A DNA stretch of 64,000 bases from Letharia columbiana (Eukaryota > Ascomycota > Lecanoromycetes > Lecanorales > Parmeliaceae): NCBI RefSeq assembly GCF_014066305.1, contig NW_023501075.1, forward strand, positions 248,001 through 312,000. Reading direction: 5' to 3'. Positions within the stretch are counted from its first letter, which is position 1; each line of letters starts with the position of its first letter. Below, piece after piece: positions 14,306 to 26,090 of the stretch. The position numbers and the translations under genes are program-made. The notes beneath the pieces were generated by a model. That model searched no databases. It worked only from the letters and a program-made list of their open reading frames with translations, and was not told where the DNA came from.

Positions 14306-14490
14306 TATTAAAGACTTAATAGTATATATAATAACTTTATATTATAATATAAAGAGAATACTATCTATATAGAATTATTATAAGTATAGACTTTATAGTA
14401 AGATAGAAAGATCGAAAGGCCTTAATACGCTAAGCTTAATTGAGTTATAATATAAGTAAGTAAGATCGTAAGGTTATTAAAATCGTGATA
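14306..14490 (-). repeat. 5' LTR of the gypsy element
   Basis: This is the 185-bp partner of the repeat at 7,942-8,126. Its outer end AATCGTGATA is followed directly by the target duplication GATAA at 14,491. Read on the minus strand it is the upstream LTR and would have carried the promoter. It keeps a little more G and C than the 3' LTR. Confidence 0.88.
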
Positions 14491-16571
14491 GATAATAAGA
14501 ATTTTATACTCTCGTAGATTATCTTAACGAGCTTTTATAGAAAAATTTATATTTATAAATTATTTAAATTCTTATTCGATTTATAAGCGCGTTTTATAGT
14601 TTAATTATATTCTATTTATATATTTAAAAATATAAATTAACGCTAAGTACTATCTCTTTTTTAATAATCTTCTTATTAATAATAAAGATTATATTTAAAT
14701 TCTTACTTCTAATCTAATTTATACTAAGATCGTTTATAGCTATTATTTAGCTTATAATACTTTAAGAAAAAATCTATATTTATAAGTTATTCGAATTCTT
14801 ATTCGATTTATAAGCGCGTTTTATAATTCGACTATATTCTATTTATATACTTAAAAATATAAATAGTAATTTTCTTATTAATAATAGAGATTATATTTAA
14901 ATTCTTACTTTTAATCTAATTTATATTAAGATTATTTATAACTATTATTTAACTTATAATACTTTAAAATTCGAGAATTCGAGATTTTATTTTTCGTATT
15001 AAAATTATTAATTACGCGTTTCTTCGAATAAGAAGTTCTCGCTAATAAAGGGAATATAAAGAGATTATTATTAGAATAATAAATTTATATATTTTTCGAT
15101 AATTAGAAAGATAATTAGAATTCTATTCTATATCGAATATCTTAACTCTCTTCTATCTAAGTAAAGTACTTTTAATTATCTTATTCTTATTTTTTATATA
15201 CTCTCTCTTATTATATATCGATATATTATTTATATAAGCTTTATATCTTTAACTATTAATATAATTCTTTTATTATAAATAGCGTAGAAATTATTAATTA
15301 TATAATTTATTAATAGAATAATAACTTAATAGAAAGTTAATATATAATAAAATTTCGATATTAGAGTCGCTTTAATAACTTCTTATAATATATTTAATAT
15401 AGAAATCTAAATTTATATAATATAATAAGATAATAATATTATATTAATAATCTCTTATATTATATAGACGAAAGATCTTTTTAAAAAAAGTAAATTAGTT
15501 AATTTCTAATATCTTTTAATCTCTTATAAAGTAATAGCTAAATTATTATTAATTATATATATATATTACTTAATAAAATATTATATTATTATACTTACTT
15601 TCTTACTTCTAATATTAATTTTTAATCTTTATAAATAAAGATCTCGAAATACTTTTTCTTATAATCTTTATATCGAAAGCGCGAATAATTAAAAACTTAT
15701 CTTATTCGATTTTTTTCGTAATTATCTTTTTATAATTAGAAGATTTTAAGATTTTCTTTTAATTTAAAGCTTTAATATAAAGATTAAATAGATAATTATT
15801 TAATTAATTATTTATATCGTTAAAAAGATTATTAAGATTTATATTATCTTTTAAATAGATTAACGAAGTATATAAATCGATATCGCTATTTCTATATAAC
15901 GATAATATAATAAAATCGCTATTAAGATTAATAATTATTAACGATATATTATTATTAAATTAAATTAAAATAAATAAGATAAAATAATTACGATATAAAA
16001 TATTAATAAGAGAAAATATTTAATTTATAATAAAATACTAAGAAAGAAAGAAAGAGAGAATTTTTATTTATAATTTTAATATCTTAAAATCTATCTAGCG
16101 TTATATTAGCGAAACTTATTAAATTTAATCTATTAAAATACGCTATATAATATAATAATTATACTTTTAATTATTATTATAATTATATTAATTAACTCTA
16201 AAGAAACTAATCTTTTAGCGATTATATTAACTCTTTTATAATTTATTAATTTACTTCTTAGATTATTATATCGAATAAATTTACTTAAAGTAGTAGTCTA
16301 TTAATATATTAATTAATTCTTATTCTTCGCGAATAATAACGAAAATCTTTTATATATTATTTTATTTAATTAGCTTTATATCTCGACTTTAAAATTAAAT
16401 ATCTTTACTATCTAATTCTCTTATTTATTATATCTTTTAAATTTTATCTTTTCTATCTTATTATCTTAGTTTTAAAATTAAATATTTCTACTATCTAACT
16501 TTTCTTATTTATTATATTTTTTAAATTATATTTTTTTTATCTTATCGCCTTCGCTATTTAAAGCGCTATTA

Positions 16572-17425
16572 CTGGCCGGAAAGATATGATATATTCCATA
16601 GGATATTCCATATCAAGTGATATCATATCGTACCCGGGTATGGTATGAGTAGGGTCGGATACCATTCCATTTTTCTGGTATGGGTTCGGGATCTTGGCGG
16701 GATATCCCACGGTATGGTATATCTGTGGGATCATACCATGGTATGGTATATGTATGGGATATCCCGGTTGGGATTTCTATATTTAGAAGTATAAGTAACT
16801 ATTCTAGTCATCATTCTGGCCAACCATGGCTACTACTACCATGGCTACCACTCCCATAGGTGCCACTATCGTGGCTGCCACTACCATAGCTACTACATGA
16901 TAGTAGGCTATTTCAATAATAAATAGTAGCAGCTATGATAGTGGCAGCCATGGTAGGTAGCCATGATAGTGGCAGCCATGGTAGGCAGCCATGATAGTGG
17001 CAGCCATGGTAGGCAGCCATGATAGTGGCAGCCATGGTAGGCAGCCATGATAGTGGCAGCCATGGTAGGCAGGCATGGTAGTGGCAGGCATGGTAGTGGC
17101 AGGCATGGTAGTGGTGGCCATGGTAGTGGTGGCCATGGTAGTGGTGGCCATGGTAGTGGTAGCCATGGTAGTGGTAGCCATGGTTGACCAGAATGATGAC
17201 CAGAATAGCTACTTATACTTCTAAATATAGAAATCCCAACCGGGATATCCCATACATATCCCATACCATGATATGATCCCACAGATATACCATACCGTGG
17301 GATATCCCGTCAAGATCTCATATCATACCAGATATGGGATCATGCAAATCTTAATAACCTATATCATATTAGAGTATGATATGGCAGATCAATATCTCAT
17401 ATTATATTATACCTTTCCGGTCAAT
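16572..17425. mobile_element. Un-RIPed long-TIR (Mutator-like/foldback) element
   Basis: The 854-bp insertion has normal base composition with abundant CA and TG inside the RIPed block. Its ends are near-perfect inverted repeats of about 250-270 bp (TGGCCGGAAAG at 16,573; TGACCGGAAAG read inward from 17,423), with the inner arm edges near 16,850 and 17,165. It is flanked by an 11-bp duplication AAGCGYTATTA (16,561-16,571 and 17,426-17,436). Copy B of the host unit has one copy of this site, RIP-decayed to AAATACTATTA, near 36,190, and no insertion. Long TIRs with a 9-11-bp duplication fit Mutator-like elements; a foldback element is the alternative. No transposase is encoded, so it would need a helper elsewhere. 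Confidence 0.82.
16931..17185 (+). repeat. Minisatellite: 28-bp then 15-bp units
   Basis: Five 28-bp units built on AGCCATGATAGTGGC plus AGCCATGGTAGGC begin at 16,931, 16,959, 16,987, 17,015 and 17,043. They pass into about eight 15-bp units of the type CAGGCATGGTAGTGG, whose first bases change stepwise from CAGG to TGGC to TAGC. The array fills the centre of the long-TIR element. Frames through it read as repeats such as MATTT on the minus strand, but these follow from the repeat period and have no sign of being a gene. Confidence 0.9.
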
Positions 17426-20400
17426 AAGCGTTATTAATATCGCTTTAAAAAAAAAACTTATTAAAATAGAAGATCTTAGTATTAAAATAAAAGATCTTAA
17501 ATCTAATAAAGAATAGAGTAAATATAAAAAATATTTTAATAATATTAAAGGCGAAGTTAAAGAAGATTTAATAAGAAATCTTAAGATTTAAGAAGATAAT
17601 ATTATTATTATAGAATATAATAATATAAAAAGATTTTAAATAAAATAATTAATTAAAAGATTAGAATAATTAATTTAAATATTAACGCTTAAATAAAGCG
17701 ATTTATAATTTTTAAAAGAATAAATAAGAGAATAAGTAAGAGAATAAGTAAGAAAATAAATCGCTATATAAAGATTATTTAATTAATAATTATTATAATT
17801 ATTAAATAATATCGAATATAATAAATTTTCTAAATTACTTATACTCTTAATTACTCTTATTATATAAATTATTTTATTTTCTATTATATTCTACTTTATA
17901 ATTTATTTTTATTATATTATTTATTTTTATATTATTAAAATAATAATCTCTACTTTCTTTAAAATTAAAATATTTAAAAATTAATCTTTCTTTTAAAATA
18001 GTTAAATTATATTTAATTTTATAAGACTCTTTAATATAGATAAAGCTATTTATACTTTTATAAATATAATTAATTTCGAGATATAGAATAAAGATAAGAC
18101 TTATTATATATTTAAAGCTTTAAATAAAAATATATTTTTTAAATAATAAAGGAAAATTAAGTAATATATAGATTATCTAAATAAAGATAATATAAAGAAG
18201 ATTTTATAAGAAACTTTAAAGTTTATAATTATATAGAATTATTATATTAAAATCGATATAAAGATAAGAGAAGAGTTAAAAATAATATATTAGAAATATT
18301 CTTATATTATTTAATATTTATTAATAAATAATAAAATAATAATTTTTTTAAATAACTTATAAATAAAGTAGTATTCGAAGTTAGCGTTAATAAAAGAATT
18401 AAAAAATTTAAAAAAATAAAAACATTATTAATAAAGTATAAATAATAATACTTAAAAAGATAATTAAAATTATATTAATTAAGTATAAAATAAATATTTA
18501 ATCTTAAAAATTAATAATAATATACGATTTTAATATATCGAGATAATTAAAATAATTAATTTATTTAAGCTATTATATCTCTATAACTTTTATTTTATTA
18601 TATTAATAATATTAAATTATAAAGATTATATCTTTATCTCGATTTTATTATATATTTATTAAATTTTAATATAATAAAAATTAAAATCTTAGTTTAATAT
18701 TAAGAGATTCGTCTTAAATTCTTAAATATCTTTTTTTAGAATAATAATAAAATTTCTTTATTTTATAATAATTAATTTTTTAAGAATAAATAGAGCTATC
18801 TCGCTATTAACGCGTATTTTATTAATCTTAAATAAAATCTCTACGAAGTTCTTTTAGTTTTTTAATATATTTCGAGTTTTTATATTAATAAAAAACTTAT
18901 TACTATTATATAAAAGAAGCTTAAATTTTATAAAATCGAATATTTAATCTCGATAATTACTATCGATAGCGCTTTTAATAATAAAATTATAATTATAAAT
19001 ATAAAGAAATATTTAGAGAAGATATTTAAGAATATTATTTTATAAATTAATATTTAATATAATTTTATTATAACGAAGTTCGATTATCTTTTATATTTAA
19101 TTTATATTATTTAATTAGCGATTAAGAATTTATTTAATAAAATTTAAATTATTTTAATAAATAAGAAATTTTAGAATATATAAAATAAGAGTATAAACTT
19201 TAATAAAGTTCGAAAAAAGATAAATCTAGACGTTTTATTAATATTAGCGAAAATAAGATTTCTAATTATCTTTATAATTAATTTTAATTATTAATTAAAT
19301 ATTATATTATAAATTTAAAAGACTATTATTTTTATTAACTCTAATTCGCTTTAAAAAGAGATTTTTAATAATATTTAAAAGAAAAGAATTAAGCGAGAGA
19401 AGATTAAATTAAACTATTAATTTTATAATATTTTTTAAAAAAAGAAATCTAATATCTTAAAGATATTTAAAGTTTTTTAAAATATAAAAATAAGATAAAA
19501 CTTTACGTTATATATATTTATATAATATTATTAATTAAAATTAAATTTAAAGAGTTTTCTATAAATTTAAATACTCTATTTTTAATTTAATAATTTAGAA
19601 TAATTATAAATTAAATGTTTAATTAATATTATTAAATTATTTTATATCTTTATATAGTTAATTAATATAATAAAAAAATTAATTATATATTAAGTCTTTA
19701 AGATCTATAATAAATTCTTTAATTATTTAAAAAATATTAAAAATCGATTTAAAAAGAAGTATATATTATAGAAAGTTATAATATATAAATCTCTAAATAT
19801 AATATAAAAGAAGCTTTTAAAATATTATTAATAAATTTTATTTTTTTATTTAAGATCTCTATAATAAAGTTATATTATTAAATCTTAAAATAAAAAATAA
19901 AATCTTTTACTCTTAATAAGAGATAATAAATTAAAATAAATTTTATTAGAACGCTTTTAAAGAGGATTTCGATAAATATAATAAAGATTTTATTTAAATA
20001 ATATCTTAATTTATTAATTTTATAGAATAGCGATATAATCGCTTTTAAGACTTAAATATTAATTTAAATATATCTTATAATAATAATAATTTAATATTAC
20101 TTTTTAATAAGTTTAATTAATATAAAATAAAAGATAAAGTAATATTCTAAATATTATTTTAAGTATTAATCTTTAAATTAATAGCGAATAGTATTTTATC
20201 TTATTAGAAATATTATTAAATATTAAAAAGAATTTAATAAGCGCTTTTTAATATTAAGTTATATATTTTATATAATTTTAATATTATTAATCGCTAGAAT
20301 AAATAATAAATATATATTTAATATTATTAATAATATTTATCGAAATAATTAATATTTCGATTTTAAAATATTCTTCGCTATAATAATAATTAATCGCTAT

Positions 20401-21236
20401 TTCTTTAAAGAAAATCTTAAAATATATTATTTTATAAATTTTATTAAAGATTATAATTTTATTAAAAAAGAGTTTAATATAGAAATTAAGAGATAAAAAA
20501 AGAAAATTAATAATTCGCTTAGATATTAATATATTAGCGATAATAAAAAAAGTAAAAATAATATAATAGAATAAATAATAAAAGATAATATATTATTAAT
20601 ACGCTTTTTATTAATAAAATTAAAATTAAAAGTTAACGCGTTTTTAATATAAATATTATAAATAAATAAAATATAGAAGAAATTATATATATTAAGATCT
20701 TTAATTATTAATAATTAAGCGATAATAAGAAAAAGCGATACGATATTAAAAACTATTAAGAAAATAAGATTAAGAATTTAAATTTAAATAATAAATAAGA
20801 ATATAATTAGATAGATTAAGAGAGTAAGATAAAGTAATAATATAAAAAATAAATCTTTAAAATAATAATCTTTAAAAATTAATAACGAAGATTTTTCTTA
20901 TAAATATACTTATTTAAATTTAATAATAATATAAATATAGTTTATTTATATTTAATAGTAATTATAATAATTATAAAGAATATAAAAAAAAAATTATAAT
21001 TAATCTTATATAATTTTTAAAAATTATTTTATTATTAAGAATATTTTAAAATAAATATATTTTAATATTAATAAGAAAGATAATTAGAATTAAAGAGTTA
21101 TAAGAAATATAATTAAAATATTTTATTTATTATAAATATACGCTAAATAGATATATTATAATAAATTATTATATAAAAGTTATTTTTTAATATTAAGCTA
21201 TAATTATAGAGTTAATAATATAATAAGATATATCTT

Positions 21237-21362
21237 AAAAACCCGCTTTAAATCGAGACGAGGTCGAGGTTTTAAGTTCCCTCGAAACCTCGATCCGAAA
21301 CTCTACCCCAACCTCGACCCCTCTCGAAATCCTATCGATATCCCTCGCTTTATTATATAGCG
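21237..21362 (+). repeat. MITE-type terminus at the right end of unit copy A
   Basis: About 125 bp resemble the GC-rich end of the element at 31,608-32,133: ATCGAGACGAGGTCGAGG, then CTCGAAACCTCGA, then a C-rich stretch and a TAGCG end. The same piece sits at the same place in copy B (39,737-39,866), and homology between the copies ends with it. It therefore looks like the true terminus of the ~10-kb unit and not a separate insertion. The arm is partly RIPed. Confidence 0.6.
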
Positions 21363-24119
21363 TATCTATATCTAAGTAAATAAAATATTAGTAAAATAAT
21401 ATAATATAATTAATCGAGAGCTCTTAAATCGAATTAAGTCGTAGACGCTAAAAACTCTAATTTAATATTAAGTAAATTTCTTTAAGAGATATTATATAAT
21501 CGATATTAATAGAGACTATCGACGACGATAATAAGATTTATAAATAACGCGCTATAGCTTTAAAAGATATTTAGATATTTATTAATAAGAGAATTATATA
21601 CGAAAGACTCTATATAATATAATTAATGATCGATATAGATTTAAGAAATTAATTCTTAAATCTAAAAAAATAAGGCTATTATAAAGATATCGAACGATTT
21701 TAATTCGATTAAAAACGGTATATTCGAGATAGCTCTATTATTTTATAAGTTAATTCTTTATAGATAAGACTTTTTAAAATATTATTTATAAAAATCGTTT
21801 ACTAGATCTTAATAATTTTCGAATTTATCGTTATTCGTATTATATTAGACGAGATTATTATCGAGACTTTCTTATTTAACTTTATACTTAAAATGACTAT
21901 AGATTAATTTAAAGATAAGTATTTCTTTAATAATCTATTCGATCTAATTATTAATAGTAATATATTTTAACGAAGAATTTATCTATTCTAGTAAAGAATT
22001 ATTTATTACGAGATTTAAGAGATTAAGATAAATTTTAATATAATTCTTATACTTAACGAAAGTTCTAGATAATATAAAGTTCTTATAAGATCTATAATTT
22101 TAAATAGATTAAATCTCTTATAGTTTAATTTATAAGAAGAGCGATTAAAGATAATATTCTTATTACTTAAAAAGATCTTATCGTCTATTTAAAAAGTAAT
22201 CTTTTATTAATACTTATTAATTTATATAACTATAGTCTTCTAAGCGCGATTTATATTACTTCAAATATACTTAAAAACTTATTTTATATAATTCGTAATA
22301 TTCTCTATTTAAGTAATATCGAGATATTTATATATAATCTCGTAGTCGATAATATTCGAATTAAAAATTATTTAAGAATAAAATCTCTTATTAGCGAGGA
22401 AAGATGGGATATTAATAGTTAATAAGATAGTATTATTATTAACGAACTCGATAATAGATAGCTATCTTATCTAGTTATTCTATATATAGTTATAATATAT
22501 TTAAAGATAACGCTCTATATTCTAATTTACTCGCTTAATTTATTTATTAATTTTAAAATAAAAGATTATTAATAGCTTAACTATAATATTTAATTTCTTA
22601 TAAAAAGACTTTTATATAATAGCTATAAATTAAGAGTTTTAATTTAATATTATTAAGATTAATAGATTATATAGATAAAATACTTCTTTAAGTAGTAAGT
22701 TAATTATCTTCTTAGTAATAGTATTTTTATCGATATTAAAATAAATTACGTAGTAATATTTCTTAATAAGTTAATTAATCGCTATTTAAATAGCGTTATA
22801 ATTATTAAATATAGATAAATCTATAATAAAGTTAATTAATATATCTTATTATTATTTCTATAGAATTAATAAAGACTATAATAAATTATACTCTTAATTA
22901 TAAGATATCTTAGCTCTCTAATAGATATAATAATTCTAAATATAAATAGTTATAATAGTTCTTATATCTCGTTAATAGTATTCTCTTTTAAGTAGTTTAT
23001 AAATATATATTATCTTAGAATATCCGTAGAATAATTAATCGTACACCTCTCGAATAATATCGATATATATATTATTAAATATCTATAAACGATTTTTATA
23101 ATAAAGTATCTTATTTTATATAAAGTATTTATTAAAAGTAATTTCTCGAAACTTATTCTTATTTTTAATAATAATCTTATAGATTTTTATATAAATTATT
23201 CTTTTTATTAATCTCTACTATTTTATAATAGATAGAGTTATTAATTATATATATATTAATATATTTACTATCTAATTCTAATTAATTAGAAATAAGAATT
23301 ATTTAATACTATTAACGTAATCGTTTATTTTTAAGATTAATTTATACTTAGCTATTTATATAAGTATATCGACCTTAATATTCTAAGATCTAAATCGATA
23401 AATAATCTTTATATTAAATTCTAATAATATATTTAAATATTAAATCTAATATTAATTAAGATCTTATCCCTTAGTAAAATATATTAGTTTTTTATAATTA
23501 ATAAAGATTTTAATAGAGATATTTATATATTTTAATTTAAAGCGCTAGTATTTTAGATAGCGAATAATTATTAATAATTTCTTATCGTAGATCTAGTAAT
23601 TATATTTAATAGGAGTTAGGTTTTTACTATAGAAGACTATTAAATAAAGTACTCTCTTATTATTATATTAAAAAAGAATATCTTTATTAATATAATTAAA
23701 AGAGTTAATCTCTAAAACGATCTTCTTTATTCTATTAAAATAATATAAGATTAAAGCTTTAATAATAGCGACTTTAAGAAAATAGAAGATCTCTTAATAT
23801 ATTAAGAATTAATTAAATATAATCTTCTTTATCGTAAATTTTATTATAAATTTAACTATTTTAAAAAAGTCTTTAATAAATTATTAATAAAAATTATAAA
23901 ATTCGATAAAGATCTATATCTCTTTAAGATTAATAGATATAATCTATTTAATAATAGTTTAAATTTTAATAGATTTTATTTATAACTTATCTATAGATAT
24001 TAATAGATCTAGAAATTTAATTTTTTAAATATAAAATTTATACTTAAGAATATTTATCTAAAGATTAATATCCTTTAATTTCTAAAGAATTTATCTAACG
24101 TATTAAATATATTTCTTTT

Positions 24120-24300
24120 TTATCTTATTATAAATAAGTATATTATCGAGATAGATTTAATAGAAATTATTTAAATATTTAAATAGAATATTATTTATAT
24201 ATTATTAATATATAGTCGAGCTATTAATTAGATCGAAGAAGAGAATTTAATATTTATATATTTTAAGAGAGATAATAAAAGTAATAAAATTCTCGCTATC
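24120..24300 (-). pseudogene. Second gypsy reverse transcriptase relic
   Basis: On the minus strand the segment can be aligned with the gypsy RT core: a degenerate motif B (FFDLINSSTIY in place of FGL.NAPATFQ), then YINNIL, and at 24,130-24,156 IYLDNILIY, which is motif C with the second aspartate changed to asparagine, a G-to-A (RIP-type) change. Stops interrupt the frame. It differs from the RT at 10,950-11,207 and belongs to a different element or a far more decayed copy. The same strand is used in both. Confidence 0.7.
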
Positions 24301-26029
24301 GAAGTATATATATAGTTTATTAAATATAGCTATAATATTTAATTAAGTAAGATATTTATATCTCTAAATTCTTATTAAAATCTTATCTATTAATAAAATT
24401 AAATATTAATTTCTTTTAGTAATAGCGTTTAGCTTTCGATAGTTTATATAAAAATATAAGTTATTATTTAGCTTTTCGGCGAATAAAATAGATAAAATAA
24501 ATAATATATAACTTAGTATTATAAATCTCTTCTTTAAATATTTATTTAGATACTTCTTTATCTATTTTAATTTATATTCTAATATTAGATAGATTCTATT
24601 TTTCGAAAGTTTTATTTTATTAAAGCTATCGTTAAATTTTAATTTATAATTATAAAAATAATATAGAGAAAATATATTTATCTTAATTCTATTAAAAATA
24701 TTTAAATAGTTATAATACTTCGTAGATAGCTTATATTTTATTTTTTTTAGAATTAATCTTATTAACGTTATTAATTTAAATAGAGTAATTAAAACTATAA
24801 TAGAGTAGTTAAAACTATAATATCTTTTATATTTCTTTTCTAAGTTATAGAGATAGAGTTTATTAATTAATATACGAGAATCGCGAGGTATTCGATTAAT
24901 AAGAGGTATATATAATATTAGCGAGTTATTATAGATCTTATTTATTATTAATATAAATAGCTTATTATCTTTTTTATAGACTAGTTAATAGTAGATTACT
25001 ATATTAATCTTAGCGATATTAATAAACTTAGACTTTTATTATTCTTATTCTTATTTAATAAAAGTTATATTCGAATTAATCTTATTATTATAAATAGATA
25101 AAAGAGAGCTTTATCGTTTTAGTATAATAGATAGAGAGATAAGTAATATAAATAATCGCAGCTTCGAAGTTAATAGAAAAGGGAGTTTATTTATTATTAA
25201 TATTTAATTATTATTATAATTATATTAATCGAATAGAAAGAATATCTTATCTTATAATATATTAAGAATTAATCTATATTTATTTATCTAAGATTTTTTA
25301 ACTATTATATCGTATTTTAATAGTATAATTAATATTAGATATATTTCTTCTTAATAATTTTTTACTATTATTATAGAGAGTAAATAGTATATAATTAATT
25401 ATTTTATAATCTAGCTATTATAATCTCTTAGTAATTTAAATCGTAATAATAAGAGTAATTTCAGATATAAGGCTTTATATATCGCTAAGACTAAGAACTC
25501 GTTTATAACTATATAAGTATAAGTATATTTACTATTTATAAGAGAGTTTTAAAGTAAATAGTTTCTCTCTTATAAAGATAGCGTAACTTATATATAAAAA
25601 GAATAATATACTAAAACGTTATTAAAAGTATCTATTAGATATACTTTATAAGTATCTCTTATCGTAACTTTAAAAGAGATTATTTATTTCTTAAGTTTAA
25701 TAAAGAATTATCGCTATCTATAATATTAACGTTATTAATTTTAAATTCTTTATTTATATCTATCGCGTAAAGTTATACTTTCTTAAAGATCTTTTTATTA
25801 ACCTCGATCTAGATAGTTATTATATAGATACTTCGATAGTAGTCTTTCTTATTATAATTATAATATATAGATTCTCTTAATTTTAAATTAATTTTAATAT
25901 TTAGAGATATAGCGGTTATAGTTTTAATAATCGATATAAAATATATATTAATAGATACGATTTATATAATATCCTATTAATTAAATTTATAATTATATTT
26001 TTTTATTAGGGCTATATCTAGTAAATTTG

Positions 26030-26090
26030 ATAAGCTATACTTTAATAACGGTCTTTGGTGAGCGGTCTTTAATGAGCGATCTTTATATAA
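26030..26090 (-). repeat. Less-mutated copy of a 14-bp repeated motif
   Basis: GGTCTTTGGTGAGC and GGTCTTTAATGAGC follow each other, then GATCTTTATAT. Decayed reverse-complement forms (GCTTATTAAAG and TTCGCTTATTAAAG) recur in the 0.4-0.6-kb interspersed family at 34,140, 34,340, 35,440, 52,720 and 53,710. This copy keeps CA/TG-type bases and shows what the motif looked like before RIP. It is preceded by the family's end-like word AAATTTATAATTAT at about 25,985. Confidence 0.55.

Larger units (their letters stand above)
7942..14490 (-). mobile_element. Complete Ty3/gypsy LTR retrotransposon, RIP-inactivated
   Basis: Two 185-bp direct repeats (7,942-8,126 and 14,306-14,490) bound a 6.5-kb element flanked by a 5-bp duplication GATAA (7,937-7,941 and 14,491-14,495). 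The sister locus in copy B near 33,490-33,510 is unoccupied. Read on the minus strand, the LTR starts TATC/TATTACGATTTT, the RIP form of TGTCACG-type fungal LTR starts. A purine tract precedes the 3' LTR (plus-strand 8,127-8,140, TTACCCCTCTCTTT). Reverse transcriptase (10,950-11,207) lies upstream of integrase (about 9.2 kb) in the direction of transcription, which is the Ty3/gypsy gene order and not the copia order. The gag region would be about 12.5-14.3 kb but is not readable. Stops are dense throughout, so the element is dead. Confidence 0.9.
3260..21362 (+). repeat. Copy A of a ~10-kb duplicated unit, with insertions
   Basis: The sequence from about 3,260 aligns in order with about 29,250-39,866 (copy B). 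Examples are 3,620-3,780 with 29,640-29,800, 7,440-7,560 with 33,420-33,540, and 17,860-20,100 with 36,600-38,880. Homology stops at 21,362, exactly at a TAGCG terminus. Copy A is interrupted by a MITE-like element (4,344-4,852), a gypsy retrotransposon (7,942-14,490) and a long-TIR element (16,572-17,425), none of which copy B has at the same places. Copy B lacks about 300 bp present here near 20,140-20,440. Coding content cannot be read because of RIP; no family is assigned. Confidence 0.8.

Noticed and set aside
16931..17185. CRISPR-like regular repeats
   Set aside because: Units adjoin without unique spacers, and the host is a fungus; it is a minisatellite.
16908..17282. Open frames of 124 and 82 codons with PWLPLPW and MATTT repeats
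   Set aside because: They are translations of the minisatellite; the 15-bp unit is a multiple of three, so any frame stays open. No start context, domain or conservation is visible.
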